Assembly (NCBI GenBank): GCA_034509925.1
Contig: CM067526.1
Location: 7,276,501-7,340,500 of the forward strand
Origin: Hirudinaria manillensis
Taxonomy: Eukaryota; Annelida; Clitellata; Hirudinida; Hirudinidae
Length of the DNA stretch: 64,000 bases
Direction of reading: 5' to 3'
Positions 23,501 through 30,005 of this stretch are shown here, piece by piece. The position numbers and the translations under genes are program-made. How positions within the stretch are numbered: the stretch's first letter is position 1; every line of letters begins with the position of its first letter. The notes beneath the pieces are model-generated. The model was given only the letters and a program-made list of their open reading frames with translations. It was not told the origin of the DNA and did not search any database.

Positions 23501-24085
23501 TTCTTCAATAGTTTTTGGGGATATCCCATCAAGATTTTTCTTACCATATTGATCTTGAGTTCTCAGAAAATTTCCCACGACAATTTCAAAATGTTCTAGC
23601 CCTTTTGAACTATTGGAAATTGAATAATTTACTTTTTTTAACCCCATATTCTGACCTCTTTCATAATCAGCATATTGTGCTCATTAAAAAAATTATTATT
23701 ATAAAAAAATAAAGTTATGGCTTAATAAAGACGACTTAATCACAAAAAAAGGAAAATCTTTAATGTGCATTGAATTCAGAAACAGTATTCAAAATCTGCC
23801 AAAAAATTACCTTTTTAAAAATATGGGGTTCTTTGTATTCTCCACTGAAAGTATTTTAAATAACCCAAATTTCCTATTTATAAATGGGACCATAGATATG
23901 AAAATATAAACATTTATGAGACCTTAAAGACATTTTAATTTATCTTTTTAATATATCTTACATTAAATCCTAGTCCAATTCATTTGTTTTAAAAATGTAA
24001 TTTATGTGCCACAACCTGCAATGCCATTGTTTGGAATAATCTAATTTCTTCTTTTCAGGAGTTTGCTGGCCTCCACAATGGCTGA
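5432..24085 (+). CDS. HIP1: HIP1/Sla2-family clathrin-actin adaptor, 3' 14 exons
   Basis: Huntingtin-interacting protein 1 family (HIP1, HIP1R, yeast Sla2): in this family the ANTH domain binds phosphoinositides, the coiled coil binds clathrin light chain and the C-terminal THATCH domain binds F-actin during endocytosis. I assembled 14 exons by GT-AG sites and phase: 5432-5500, 7402-7536, 7607-7839, 13448-13899, 14291-14371, 16713-16832, 17493-17558, 17629-17819, 17892-17981, 18045-18107, 18992-19092, 21099-21328, 21422-21594 and 24059-24085. They total 2031 nt, giving 676 residues and TGA. Residues 1-315 are coiled coil. Residues about 420-665 are THATCH, with MDDLVEKEMQQTSKAI, FYKKHHRWTEGLISAAKAVG and MDSQVRVLELESLL as family landmarks. 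The ANTH exons lie left of the window. HIP1 versus HIP1R cannot be decided. Introns hold many TEs, and all three LTR elements in them are antisense to the gene. Confidence 0.93.
5519..5817 (-). repeat. 299-bp LTR (3' LTR of element C)
   Basis: It reads TGTTGGATCCCTAGATCC to CCCGGGTTATTACA on the minus strand. By eye it matches the LTR at 7058-7356 base for base. TTAATTAA-rich segments lie in its first third. Confidence 0.92.
5779..6741 (-). CDS. Acidic repetitive ORF of element C
   Basis: A 320-codon frame in a different reading frame from the SAP-Gag start, ending inside the 3' LTR. The middle (residues about 110-215) is built of degenerate repeats rich in Glu, Leu, Pro and Val (VELPVERTDLMVEQVE). 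The start contains a twice-used segment (NTAIPCQDVSLVSGENSTEK, then NTAIPRQDASLVSGGNSTEK). The C-terminus reads SGRTDLRRGQCW, which looks like the extreme end of a gypsy Pol. I infer that this is what remains after deletion of most of gag-pol. Whether it is translated is unknown. Confidence 0.5.
   Translation of the reverse strand: MKNTAIPCQDVSLVSGENSTEKSPVGSFEFESEYSKWRRKFAENSRRTIRGDLENTAIPRQDASLVSGGNSTEKSSDVPSTVSVSIGMESLEGTSNHSACMSPETLCLMADLENSTLEPIELPDQVESSAGPRELTEVLVEQVELSEEPVGLPVDHMELLVQPEELLMSHVELPVERTDLMVEQVESTEQPMDLPADVSAPLEITEGSARDFGRVPSKENGAGDPEESLGSGDIVEQESVHRNGDVPRLKLAGRRSKRGETEIPEDDKANGSGICSHEIVGRSDPIPRVKMKMGIDVCSGRTDLRRGQCWIPRSNKLNNN
5818..5832 (-). other. Polypurine tract of element C
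   Basis: Just upstream of the 3' LTR the minus strand reads TTTAAGGAGGGGGCAA. A purine run at this place is the usual primer for plus-strand synthesis in LTR elements. Confidence 0.7.
6692..6976 (-). CDS. Truncated SAP-domain Gag of element C
   Basis: A 94-codon frame starting MPKYLDELYVPRLRQELRDR. Residues 4-40 match the SAP-like start of copies A and B (paired with [19 protein letters not shown]), followed by the shared NGHDPEEYEF. The frame ends soon after, so the capsid part and knuckle are missing. Start and spacing from the LTR are as in A and B. Conservation of just this segment suggests the SAP part or its RNA is still useful to the element, or that the deletion is too recent to show decay. 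Confidence 0.75.
   Translation of the reverse strand: MPKYLDELYVPRLRQELRDRGLDWKGTKAEIRERLGTWLTENGHDPEEYEFENPSHKKMDEFLDFMKKSVDELRRSIRFEKHSDSMSGCLAGFG
7039..7056 (-). other. Primer-binding site of element C
   Basis: TGGTGTCAGGAGTGGGAT on the minus strand, one base from the LTR, identical to elements A and B. Confidence 0.75.
7058..7356 (-). repeat. 299-bp LTR (5' LTR of element C)
   Basis: Partner of 5519-5817, with the same ends and length. The outer flank ATAC repeats the flank of the other LTR. Confidence 0.92.
7402..7536 (+). CDS. HIP1: HIP1-like exon 2 of window (coiled coil)
   Basis: Acceptor TTATTTCAG and donor GTTGAA. The 45 codons are phase 0 at both ends and encode a Glu/Lys-rich helix (NISQELEEFKSEKCKANNEL). 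Only 41 bases lie between element C's flank and this exon, so the insertion sits close to the 3' splice site. Confidence 0.85.
7607..7839 (+). CDS. HIP1: HIP1-like exon 3 of window (coiled coil)
   Basis: Acceptor AAAATTTCAG. I chose the donor GTTTGA at 7840 because it leaves two bases (AA) that join the G at 13448 to make Lys and keep the frame across a 5.6-kb intron. The translation is coiled coil (GLENKVKVLEEEVRNERNNV). The intron before it is only 70 bases. Confidence 0.85.
7920..8060. repeat. Tc1-like terminal/untranslated repeat
   Basis: This stretch (AAAAAGGTCACAAATCCC, then GTGCCAAAT about 100 bases on) resembles 27640-27755 and, inverted, 40720-40890. It is probably the outer part of a Tc1-like family whose coding relics lie nearby. 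Exact ends were not resolved. Confidence 0.4.
8547..9540 (+). pseudogene. Tc1-like transposase relic, family 1
   Basis: Starts MEKKARLYEHERGQIMGL and continues through HTH-like and catalytic parts in several frames. Recognisable are FDGPDGWQYYWHDL, VFQQDYCPHS (in place of the usual QQDNAPxH) and a PDLNAVENVW segment near 9320-9350. Stops and frameshifts break the frame. A related copy lies inverted at 23000-23690. A Tc1/mariner element moves by cut and paste into TA; this copy cannot make a whole enzyme. Confidence 0.8.
9790..10560 (+). pseudogene. Tc1-like transposase relic, second subfamily
   Basis: Starts MGRRTGLSVEEKGKILALK, an N-terminal HTH of Tc1 type. Later come LFSDEKN and a broken DGWQYY-like segment, then FQQDKASI near 10450. 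There are many stops. It sits head to tail with the family 1 copy. Confidence 0.7.
10799..11745 (+). pseudogene. Tc1-like transposase relic, third subfamily
   Basis: Starts MSARRHLSKMQKGQMKVLNG. The longest open piece (10912-11214) includes LDLSQSTICRYIQRSRFLNF, a second HTH. NEKQFNFDEPDGP near 11220-11250 is the first catalytic block. The end near 11690-11745 reads IILKNGDKTH, like Tc1 C-termini. At least one frameshift and several stops are present. Confidence 0.7.
11746..11945. repeat. Dispersed repeat next to the third Tc1 relic
   Basis: About 180 bases here resemble 40950-41125 (shared pieces include TTACAAAATAT, CTAGTAGCT, ATGAACAT/ATGAATAT and TATATGACTGGTAT). It is probably the 3' untranslated part of the element just upstream. 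Confidence 0.45.
11995..12262 (+). pseudogene. Tc1-like transposase C-terminal relic, fourth subfamily
   Basis: Translates in pieces as KVFPGKGNEDYELTSFITRP, ENSWSNIANELYMK, KKELEEAIMRM and a C-terminus NKGHIINY. The same family is inverted at 27690-28240 and 37960-38620. Only the third catalytic block and tail are present. Confidence 0.65.
12263..13447. other. Rest of HIP1 intron 3, mostly unassigned
   Basis: AT-rich intron with no coding signal I can recognise, apart from the SINE head at 12843-12955. The intron (7840-13447) is the longest between well-supported exons here and is largely Tc1 remains. Confidence 0.5.
12843..12955 (-). repeat. tRNA-derived SINE head
   Basis: On the minus strand a tRNA-like stretch has an A-box-like TGGCTGAATGG and, about 40 bases on, a B-box-like GTTCAATACCC. 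This spacing is right for an RNA polymerase III internal promoter. It is GC-rich against an AT-rich intron. It ends near CACTATACAAAT, a tail type seen in LINE-mobilised SINEs. A Leu/Ser-type tRNA origin is a guess. A second similar head abuts the assembly gap at 46744. Confidence 0.65.
13448..13899 (+). CDS. HIP1: HIP1-like exon 4 of window (main coiled coil)
   Basis: A 452-base exon, the largest here. The acceptor is TTATTTAAG and the donor GTATTA. It begins with one base completing Lys and ends with one base (G) of an Asp codon. Its 150 whole codons are almost all helix-forming (SAEKEQMISAMNSSQKQIHD and onward), as expected for the clathrin light-chain-binding coiled coil. Confidence 0.9.
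14291..14371 (+). CDS. HIP1: HIP1-like exon 5 of window
   Basis: Acceptor TTTGAAACAG. I chose the donor GTAGAG because it leaves one base that forms Ser with the next exon and avoids a stop in the other phase. Encodes DYLVENIDPTIKSLQHLEDT, the end of the coiled coil. Confidence 0.8.
14372..16712. other. HIP1 intron 5, 2.3 kb
   Basis: AT-rich and without a host gene. A LINE RT fragment lies at 16225-16395. The piece 14880-15700 is less AT-rich and repeat-like, but I could not name it. Confidence 0.45.
16225..16395 (+). pseudogene. LINE RT fragment (early RT motif)
   Basis: Translates as SSTSGPSNYRPMSLTCICC followed by VLEKYS, matching the xNYRPISLTxxxxKVLE block at the start of LINE RT domains. 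Stops appear soon after. Too short to place in a clade. Confidence 0.6.
16713..16832 (+). CDS. HIP1: HIP1-like exon 6 of window
   Basis: Acceptor CTTAACAG and donor GTAATT. Only one frame is open and it is in phase with both neighbours: LWLDPEMLLSNLINFSFLGS, then EIIELALATAHSASIDAGE. This helical segment lies between the coiled coil and THATCH. Confidence 0.85.
16868..17402 (-). pseudogene. RLE LINE fragment 1 (endonuclease plus 3' UTR)
   Basis: The minus frame 17285-17061 contains PDMMLMSPSMEATILVELTV, matching the endonuclease block of the large copy at 31.8-35.5 kb (PDMVLMSPSSDAIILVELTV). The downstream part matches its 3' untranslated end (GGGGCTTCAAAGGGCTGAAA). It is 5' truncated and diverged, and fills most of HIP1 intron 6. 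Confidence 0.75.
17493..17558 (+). CDS. HIP1: HIP1-like exon 7 of window
   Basis: Acceptor TTTTAAAG and donor GTTTTA. Phase 1 at both ends. Encodes AMSDLAQNIGERIKGLLDII. Confidence 0.85.
17629..17819 (+). CDS. HIP1: HIP1-like exon 8 of window (start of THATCH)
   Basis: Acceptor TTTAAGCAG and donor GTATTC. The second half reads MDDLVEKEMQQTSKAIEEAA, the conserved helix that opens the THATCH core in HIP1-family proteins. Phase 1 in, phase 0 out. Confidence 0.92.
17892..17981 (+). CDS. HIP1: HIP1-like exon 9 of window (THATCH)
   Basis: Acceptor CATTTTCAG and donor GTTTGC. Thirty codons in phase 0, including GVQLEVNEKILDSCNTLMM, a conserved family block. The upstream intron is 72 bases. Confidence 0.92.
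18045..18107 (+). CDS. HIP1: HIP1-like exon 10 of window (THATCH)
   Basis: Acceptor TTGTTTCAG and donor GTATGT. The 21 codons (KIRILIEKSKFLQKEIVSQG plus Arg) are phase 0 at both ends, with a 63-base intron before it. Confidence 0.92.
18108..18991. other. HIP1 intron 10
   Basis: An 884-base AT-rich intron in which I see no coding or repeat signal I can name. Confidence 0.5.
18992..19092 (+). CDS. HIP1: HIP1-like exon 11 of window (THATCH)
   Basis: Acceptor TGATTCCAG. Of several nearby GT dinucleotides I chose the donor at 19093, because the GT left behind plus T at 21099 makes Val and gives GASLLVDEADKVV across the junction, as in the family. Contains FYKKHHRWTEGLISAAKAVG. Confidence 0.92.
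19655..20250 (+). pseudogene. CR1/L2-like LINE RT relic
   Basis: Broken translation in standard RT order: KKPNLDPDNVSSYQ (start of RT), SITNIIQLKV, then SFWHPLTLLTNI (matching the AFDTVDH block), HPMPPQSV and SKVQSQSHSY (GVPQGSVLGP block), and ending near CMLMPCKFVSTV (YADDxQ block, frameshifted). The pattern resembles CR1/L2/Rex1-type LINEs. It lies inside HIP1 intron 11. Confidence 0.65.
21099..21328 (+). CDS. HIP1: HIP1-like exon 12 of window (THATCH)
   Basis: Acceptor TTATTAAAG and donor GTTAGT. The 76 whole codons include GKGKFEELVVCAQEISASTT and QLVVASKVKAERDSENL, the strongest HIP1-family identity in the window. Confidence 0.95.
21422..21594 (+). CDS. HIP1: HIP1-like exon 13 of window (end of THATCH, C-terminal helix)
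   Basis: Acceptor CTTTTTAG and donor GTAAGA. Encodes KRKEMDSQVRVLELESLLDK then ERRKLAELRKTHYQLAGES. This is the C-terminal helix that mediates dimerisation in the family. Confidence 0.95.
22018..22105 (+). repeat. L2/CR1-like 3' tail remnant
   Basis: A short GC-rich island ends ACTTGGATAAAAAAGGCACTTA. This resembles the TTGGATAAAAGxG tails of L2-type LINEs and SINEs that use their machinery. Weak, since it rests on one motif. Confidence 0.3.
22470..22770. repeat. Dispersed repeat R, copy 1
   Basis: Clearly homologous to 31250-31550 over about 300 bases (shared CCTTTTGAAATGTATTCCAT, TTTTCCTAGTTGTATTGATC and AAAAGATTGCCAAA). No frame is conserved between copies. The type is unknown; a short DNA-transposon derivative is possible. 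Confidence 0.6.
23000..23690 (-). pseudogene. Tc1-like transposase relic, family 1, inverted copy
   Basis: The reverse complement follows the relic at 8547-9540 through most of its length. The minus frame at 23647-23465 (MGLKKVNYSISNSSKGLEHF) is the same N-terminal segment, open here where copy 1 has a stop. Other parts are broken. Confidence 0.75.
23676..23930. repeat. Direct repeat unit D1
   Basis: Matches 24909-25176 in the same orientation with moderate divergence (GTGCTCATTAAAAA, AAAATCTTTAA, TCTCCACTG). It adjoins the N-terminal side of the inverted Tc1 relic and so may be that element's outer sequence. Confidence 0.55.
24059..24085 (+). CDS. HIP1: HIP1-like terminal coding exon (9 codons)
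   Basis: Acceptor TTCTTTTCAG, then EFAGLHNG and TGA, in phase 0 with the preceding exon (GWEAN joined to EFAGLHNG). It brings the spliced total to a multiple of three. The short tail differs from vertebrate HIP1/HIP1R, which extend further. The first AATAAA I see downstream is at 24936-24941 and is probably TE sequence, so the transcript end is unknown. Confidence 0.75.
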   Translation, partial: EFAGLHNG

Positions 24086-25150
24086 TTGTCATTTCTTTTG
24101 AACATTCACTAAACAGTTGGGACGTTGAAAGTGAAAGACTTATAGACTGTTTGATTATAAAATAACCTAGCTTAGTTTAACAAACAGATAATTTGGTGTG
24201 TTATATAAAGGTTTATGTATCAGGCTAGCAAACAAAACTAATAAGGATATGGTTGCTGTCCTTTGATGTCGGGCTGCCCAGAGAAAATCTTTTATTTTCG
24301 TAAAAGCTAAAAAAAGTCTTAAAAGGTTTGAAATACATTTACAACATTCATTTCAAGTATGAGAAAAATCGAGAGTAAATCGATCAGAAGATTCTTTACA
24401 CATTCCTCCACTAAATGTATTTAAAACCAATAACCATTACTTAAAATGCATTTACTTTTCGTTTTTTTAGCATAAGATGTCTATGACGTAATTATCAGAC
24501 TTTTTTTTTTAATGTCTCCAATAAGTGCGCAACAATCTTTAATTTGTTTAATTATGGACTATCATTGCTTAAGGTTCTTTGTGTAATAAAATATGCAGAA
24601 TATGGGTATTTCATGGTTTATGGAGAGCGGGTTTCAAATACTCGGAAATCTTATAGAGTGCTTTGGGAGTGTTCTTTCTGGTTTATCGTGGAAGTCGAAT
24701 ATAATTGGATAGAAGAGTCCCATCATAACTCATATCGTATTTTTGATATCCTTTCTCCGAGTTGGTCCTTTAGTACGCTTGTTGTTCAAAGAAAGCAAAA
24801 CGACGAAGTTAGCATGGCTTTAGCAAGAACTTTGAGCTGCAAAGTTTGCAAGCGTTGAGATAGAAACGCAATTTTTCATTTGGTAGAAAGATCTTGCCCT
24901 GCCAAATAGTGTGCTCATTAAAAATTACTATTATTAATAAAAGAATTTATGATGTCGTAAAGACAACTTAATCGCTAAAACGATGAAAATCTTTAAGGTG
25001 CATCGAATTTAAATTCCATATTTAAAATCTACAGAAAATGTCCTTTTCAAAAATAAATGATTCGCTTAAGTGTCTCCACTGCAATTATCCAAAATTTAGA
25101 TTTATGATAACGCGATTTCCTTGTTTACAAATGGAGCCATAGATATAAAA
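24086..25150. other. Region after HIP1 stop, unassigned plus repeat D2
   Basis: A 104-codon plus frame at 24544-24858 has no family I recognise and no splice context. The second direct-repeat unit D2 begins at 24909. Confidence 0.4.
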
Positions 25151-25176
25151 ATTAAATTGTATTTATGATCGGAAAT
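24909..25176. repeat. Direct repeat unit D2
   Basis: Second copy of 23676-23930. The pair brackets the last HIP1 exon at a distance of about 1.2 kb. Confidence 0.55.
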
Positions 25177-25179
25177 ATT

Positions 25180-25640
25180 TACTTTCCTTCTAGCTGTTGA
25201 GAGAACCTAGCATTTGTTAGGTGCAAGTTGCATGTGCCATTTGTCACTCCACTGAACCACTTTATCGTGAGCAGACTGTGGTTGGGTTTGGGACGACGTT
25301 GGGAAGCAATAAATCTTAACATCATCGGCGAATTGCAAACAATATTGGTTCCTTCGAAGAGATCGGGAAGGTTGTTGATCTAGATCAGGAAGAGGATAGG
25401 ACTTAGCACACTACCTTGGGGAACGCCTGCATTGGAGTGCCTCAGATCACTGTTGAGTGCACTCAAGATTTGTCTCCAACAGACCCATGCTTGTCCCGCG
25501 CCTATTAATTTGTGATGCCGTAAATAATTAAGTTATTTGTTGATAATTCTATTACCCGAAAACAGGTTGATGTGATTGAGATGGGTCTGTAGTTTTTAGG
25601 GATGATGGTGGTCCTTTTTTACGTATGGAGTATGCCAGTG
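25180..25640 (-). pseudogene. LINE RT relic (CR1/Jockey-like)
   Basis: The reverse complement reads HSNAGVPQGSVLSPILFLI followed by INNLPDLFEG, the classic RT motif. A frameshifted FADDVKIY block follows, then a piece resembling WSDKWHMQLAPNKC, the usual thumb region. There are several stops. Confidence 0.75.
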
Positions 25641-25809
25641 TATGAAGGCGCTGAAGATATCGTCCATCTCATAAGAATCGCGAATCAGAGCACCACAGAG
25701 GTGAGCAATCTCACACAGTGGTTGTCATATCTTTAAGCGGGAGATGATTTTTCTCCATCAGATGAACTTTTTCTGCTGAAGGTTTCCTCTATTGTAGCAC
25801 ATAATTTAA

Positions 25810-25865
25810 TAATAATATGTCATTTATATAGCGCCGTGCGCGCGAGCTACAGCGGCGCAGATCAT
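25810..25865. repeat. ATTTATATAGCGC-type repeat tail
   Basis: AATAATAATATG followed by TCATTTATATAGCGCCG resembles tails of CR1/L2-type LINEs or their SINEs in many invertebrates. A similar piece (TTTACATAGCGCTTTTCT) lies at 47085-47110. Confidence 0.35.
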
Positions 25866-28690
25866 CTCTGATCTATTCAAGATAGAAGAGCCAGTTTGTA
25901 CTCAGAGAAAGATGGAAAATTAATATTTATTAATAGTAACATTTATTTATAGCACCTCATTTACGATAGATTCAATTAATTAGCTTTATGATCCTATAAG
26001 ACGTCTTTAACTTATGGAAACAACAACACAACTGCATCAACTTTCAATATTGCGTCTATTTAGCCCGAGAAAACCCCCAAGCAGTGCACCCATAGAATCT
26101 GTTTTCAACGGCTGGTATAGTTATAAAATTCAATATGTACACTAAATATACTAGTCTGTTAAATATGAATTGGATTATTTTTATTTACGATGACGTTGGT
26201 TTCTGTAATGAGGATATTTATTTTTTATTGGCAAAGTTGTTACTATTGTTATGTGCGGATATTGCTTATGTTAAATGAAACTTTATTTTTATATTAATTT
26301 TTTGTTCATTTCAATAAGCATGATTCGTTAATACTTGCGCATTTCTATTGCAGTTTTGCATTTCTTTTCTTTTTTTTTTTTGGGGGGGGGGGGTAAAAGG
26401 CCGTCAATGCATAAACTAGACTATCTTTTACTTCAACAAAATCCAATAACAACTTGTTAAGTACGACGAATTTACATTTGTTCCTCAAAAAAAAAACATG
26501 GTGCAAAGTCCAGACAAAGTCCATACAGGAGGTTAGGACAGAAAAGTCTTTAACGGGGGTCGCTCCTTTGAGAATTCCTCACTGATGTCACACCTTTGAA
26601 GTTTCAATCTCAATTTTATGGAATGTCCTTATGTCCGCACTATACTTATAACCAGGTAAATATTTTCTCCAAATACATTAATTGGAAATTTTATTATACA
26701 TTATGCATATAGTGGTGGTAACAAGTCAAACAAATAACTAGTTACAACTATTCTAACAAAAATAAAGTAGTTACAGTTACTATATCAAAATAACTCGTTA
26801 CAGTTGCAGTTACTTTAGGGTAAAATTCAGTAATTTAGTTTTTAATTGAAATTTTCTAAAAATCGATGTCGTATGAAATGATATAAGGATGTGATATCAT
26901 GCATATTCAATTTACAAGTGTTTCATGATCATTTTAATAATATTAGTGATGAAGCTGGTACAATTATATTTTATGCAATTTTACAAACAGGGCAAAAGAA
27001 ATAAATTTTATTGCGCTGCACAAAAAAAAACTTCAAAAATAAAGCTAACAAAGTCAAACTATAATAATTGTTACATTTCAAAGAAGTTGGCTTTAAACAA
27101 TTTTTGAACTTAGTTTATTTTTTCCGCTCAGCAACTAAACTACAGTTATTAAAGATCAATCATATTTGGAACTGGTAGTAATGTGATAATGTACAACCTC
27201 ATAATTTTAAGTTATTTCAACACTGTTTTTTTTTTCTTTTCATCTATTCCTGATGTGCAATTCATTACTGTTAATTGTTGGTAAAACAACAACGAAGTTA
27301 ATAAATTTTGTTACAAGTAAATAAATATCGAATATGTATAATATATATAGAGCATTACTTACTAAACATGTGCCTCCCGTTAGGCAGGAAAATATCCCTT
27401 CCGACATGTTACATGAAAAAATTTGCGATCGGATAAAGAAATTAATTTAATTTAAATTTAGTACACGCCGTTGTATGATCCATCTTCTCCATATCTCTCC
27501 AGATCTGGATCTTGATATTGATCTAAGCTATTGCTTGATTTCAAGGAACTCCTTGAACTGTGACAAAAATATCAATATTAATATTAACAAATGCTCAATA
27601 CATTTATAATTTATACTTATATAAGCCTGAAAAAGCATGTAAAAAGGTTACAAACCCCAGTAATTTTAAAAATATTTCAATACTTTTGTTGGACCTATCA
27701 AAGTCAAATTCTGAATTAATAAGAAATTTGCACACCTGTGCCAAATATTTTATTTAACATTTTTAGTAATTAATGAATCGCCCTTTATTTTATAAAAGTT
27801 TATGTTTATTATTCATTGACTTAAGTTTTTCTAGATATTTTTTCCAGGCCATTCCATGCTCTCATTATGATCTCTTCCAGCTTTTTCTTTGTAAAATATG
27901 CCTTTCCACCTTCTTATACTTCATTAGCAATATTCGCCCAAATATTTTCAAAAGAGTTGAGATCTGATAATAAAGCTGGGCAACTCATAACCTTGATTTA
28001 TTTTTCCTGTAAAAACGTTTTCGTCGTCTTGTATTGAGATGTTATCTCGTCGAAATATCTAGCAAATGTTATTAGCAAACGGTAGCAGAAACCTATCCGA
28101 CATTTACTTGATCACACCCCAATTTGAAGTCCTTTGCTCAACACGCAACACGTATATTCTTGTGACTTTCTTTGAGATGCAGAACTTTCAAACGACTTTC
28201 ATTTTTGAATTTTTCACTTTTATTTAACTAAAAATTATTTTGTTTCCATACATAGTTTTCATAACATAGCACATTTAATTTCATTCTTGTTATGCTGGTT
28301 TGCCGAGAGAATAGCTATGGAAACTTAAGAAGTATATAAGAGCCTTCTTTGCATCTTGGTCATGAGTTTTTGAGATCTCCCACAGCTAACATAGCCTTCT
28401 GGGTTTAGAAATAACAAAAACATTTCTACTGCTCGGAAATTTTTCTAAAAGAAAAATTCACTAGTTTTATTTTTAAATTTACTGCCATAATATTTCTTTT
28501 CTCTTCAGGTGACGTTTCACTGTGCCCAATCTTATTAAAGATCTGATTTACTAAACTTTTGAATAGAAATAGTATTTATATAATTTTTTTACTTGTTTAG
28601 ATGTTTTAGATACGCTGTTTGAGTGCTTCTTATGTCAATTTAGTATTAATGCTGTCCGGGATGTCTTACTTTTGGTGTCTGTTTTGATGA
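25866..28690. other. AT-rich intergenic stretch with repeats
   Basis: No host gene seen. Includes a T-run followed by a 12-base G-run at about 26382-26393, a GTTAC/AGTAAC-rich piece at 26725-26820 of the kind found in non-autonomous DNA transposons, and the inverted Tc1 relic at 27640-28440. Confidence 0.45.
27640..28440 (-). pseudogene. Tc1-like relic, fourth subfamily, inverted copy 1
   Basis: The reverse complement contains FTGKINQGYELPSFIIRSQL, KYLGEYC-like and KKKLEEIIMRAWNGLEK pieces, matching 11995-12262. Upstream parts (LKVLHLKESHKN near 28160-28190) belong to the same transposase. The outer flank at 27640-27755 matches 7920-8060. Confidence 0.65.
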
Positions 28691-28739
28691 AATGGACAGG
28701 GATAATTTGCCTCGCATTGCCTAGGGCTTACCTGCCATC

Positions 28740-30005
28740 TTTCTTGATCCAAATCCAGTGAGAAGCCGAATCTGCGGTCTCGGCTATTTTATGGACAAAA
28801 TGCTTTCCCTTCCTGTATCTAAGCCCCATTCCCCTGAGAAAGGCATAAATAGACTTGCCTACCAGCCCTTTCAATCCGACTTCTATGTGCATCATACGGG
28901 CGCTGTATCCTTTTCAATCGACAGCTTGACCGCTGAAAATTGTCCAATCTTTGGCTATGGACAGCAAGTTCCTCCTTTGGTCCATGTTCTTTCTGCGATG
29001 CTGTGTTAAGCTCTCTTAAGAAGTATATTTTTCCCGGTGCCGCGATTTCTCGGGCATTTGCCTGGGAGCATGCCGTTTTTGCCGCCTCGACCACGACCCG
29101 CTTGATTTTGGACTTGATTATGTCGCCATGCATAGCGACCGTCAGCAAGGGCGTAAGTGCAAGATGAAAGCATGCATTGACTGTATACAGTCTCCGCAGA
29201 GTTCACAGCCATCGCCTTGAGCTACCCCCACATCTGCAAGCTGGAAGGAAGCACGTCATAGACCGATCTTATGAGGAATGCCGAGGGGAGGCTATTTCCA
29301 AATGTCTTTCCATGTGATGGATCTTTATATGACATCTTCCAAGATTGTCCACTAGCCTCGTTGGCTTTGCTGCACTGCCAGCGCAATCCTTTCGGTTTCC
29401 ATTTCTCGCCTTCTCTCTTGGATTATCATGGCAGCTTTTGTCTACACATTCGCTGTGGACCATTTTGAGAAGTGGTTCCATCCCACTCCACGGCGGCCTG
29501 CCTGAAAGGGTCCGCTTTTCTACTCGAGGGCTAGAATTGCCTCAGACTTCTCTTCCTGAGCTCTGAATTTTCTTCCTAAGCGGAGTTCCGGCATAACACC
29601 GCGGACCCTGCTGTTACTGGAGTTGTTGAGCGACCATTCCGCTCTGATTTTGTATTCATCAACAATGGATCTGAAGGGCAGCCTCAACCGTGTGCTCTTG
29701 CTGTACATGGCGACGGACGATAGCAAAGGCGGCGACCCGAACCATTTCCTTGCACATCGATTTATTTTCCTTTCCATATCTTCTACCGACCGCAGGCCTA
29801 TTTCGTAGATGGTTAGTGTTGGTAGCAGAACGAAATGCAGGAGCCAGACTTTGAATCTGCCCTGTAGCGGCGATTCAGCAATCGCTTTCAGACCGTCGGT
29901 CATCCTACTGACTACGGCTACTTCCTGGTTTTTGTCACTGAGGAACTCATTGAAAACTCTTTCGAAGCCCCTTACTGGTTCTGAGAAATGCATTGTCCCA
30001 AGGAT
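28740..30005 (-). pseudogene. RLE LINE fragment 2 (RT end, zinc finger, endonuclease)
   Basis: The minus frame 29993-29520 (157 codons) aligns with the RT C-terminal part of the copy at 33.0-33.9 kb: LQGRFKVWLLHFVLLPTLTI here against LQGRFKVWPLQSVLLPRFLR there. YEIGL, LRLPFRSIVDEYKI and RKFRAQ are also shared. Minus frames near 29212-28819 carry the zinc-finger and linker part (SSCTYALADGRYAWRHNQVQ, KIYFLREL). It is 5' truncated and broken by frameshifts, and GC-rich compared with its surroundings. Confidence 0.85.

Larger units (their letters stand above)
21595..24058. other. Last HIP1 intron, 2.5 kb
   Basis: Holds a GC-richer LINE-tail-like piece at 22018-22105, a dispersed repeat at 22470-22770, an inverted Tc1-like relic at 23000-23690 and a direct-repeat unit at 23676-23930. 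The rest is unassigned AT-rich sequence. Confidence 0.5.

Noticed and set aside
24544..24858. 104-codon plus frame
   Set aside because: No recognisable family, no splice signals and repeat DNA on both sides; I could not support a gene.
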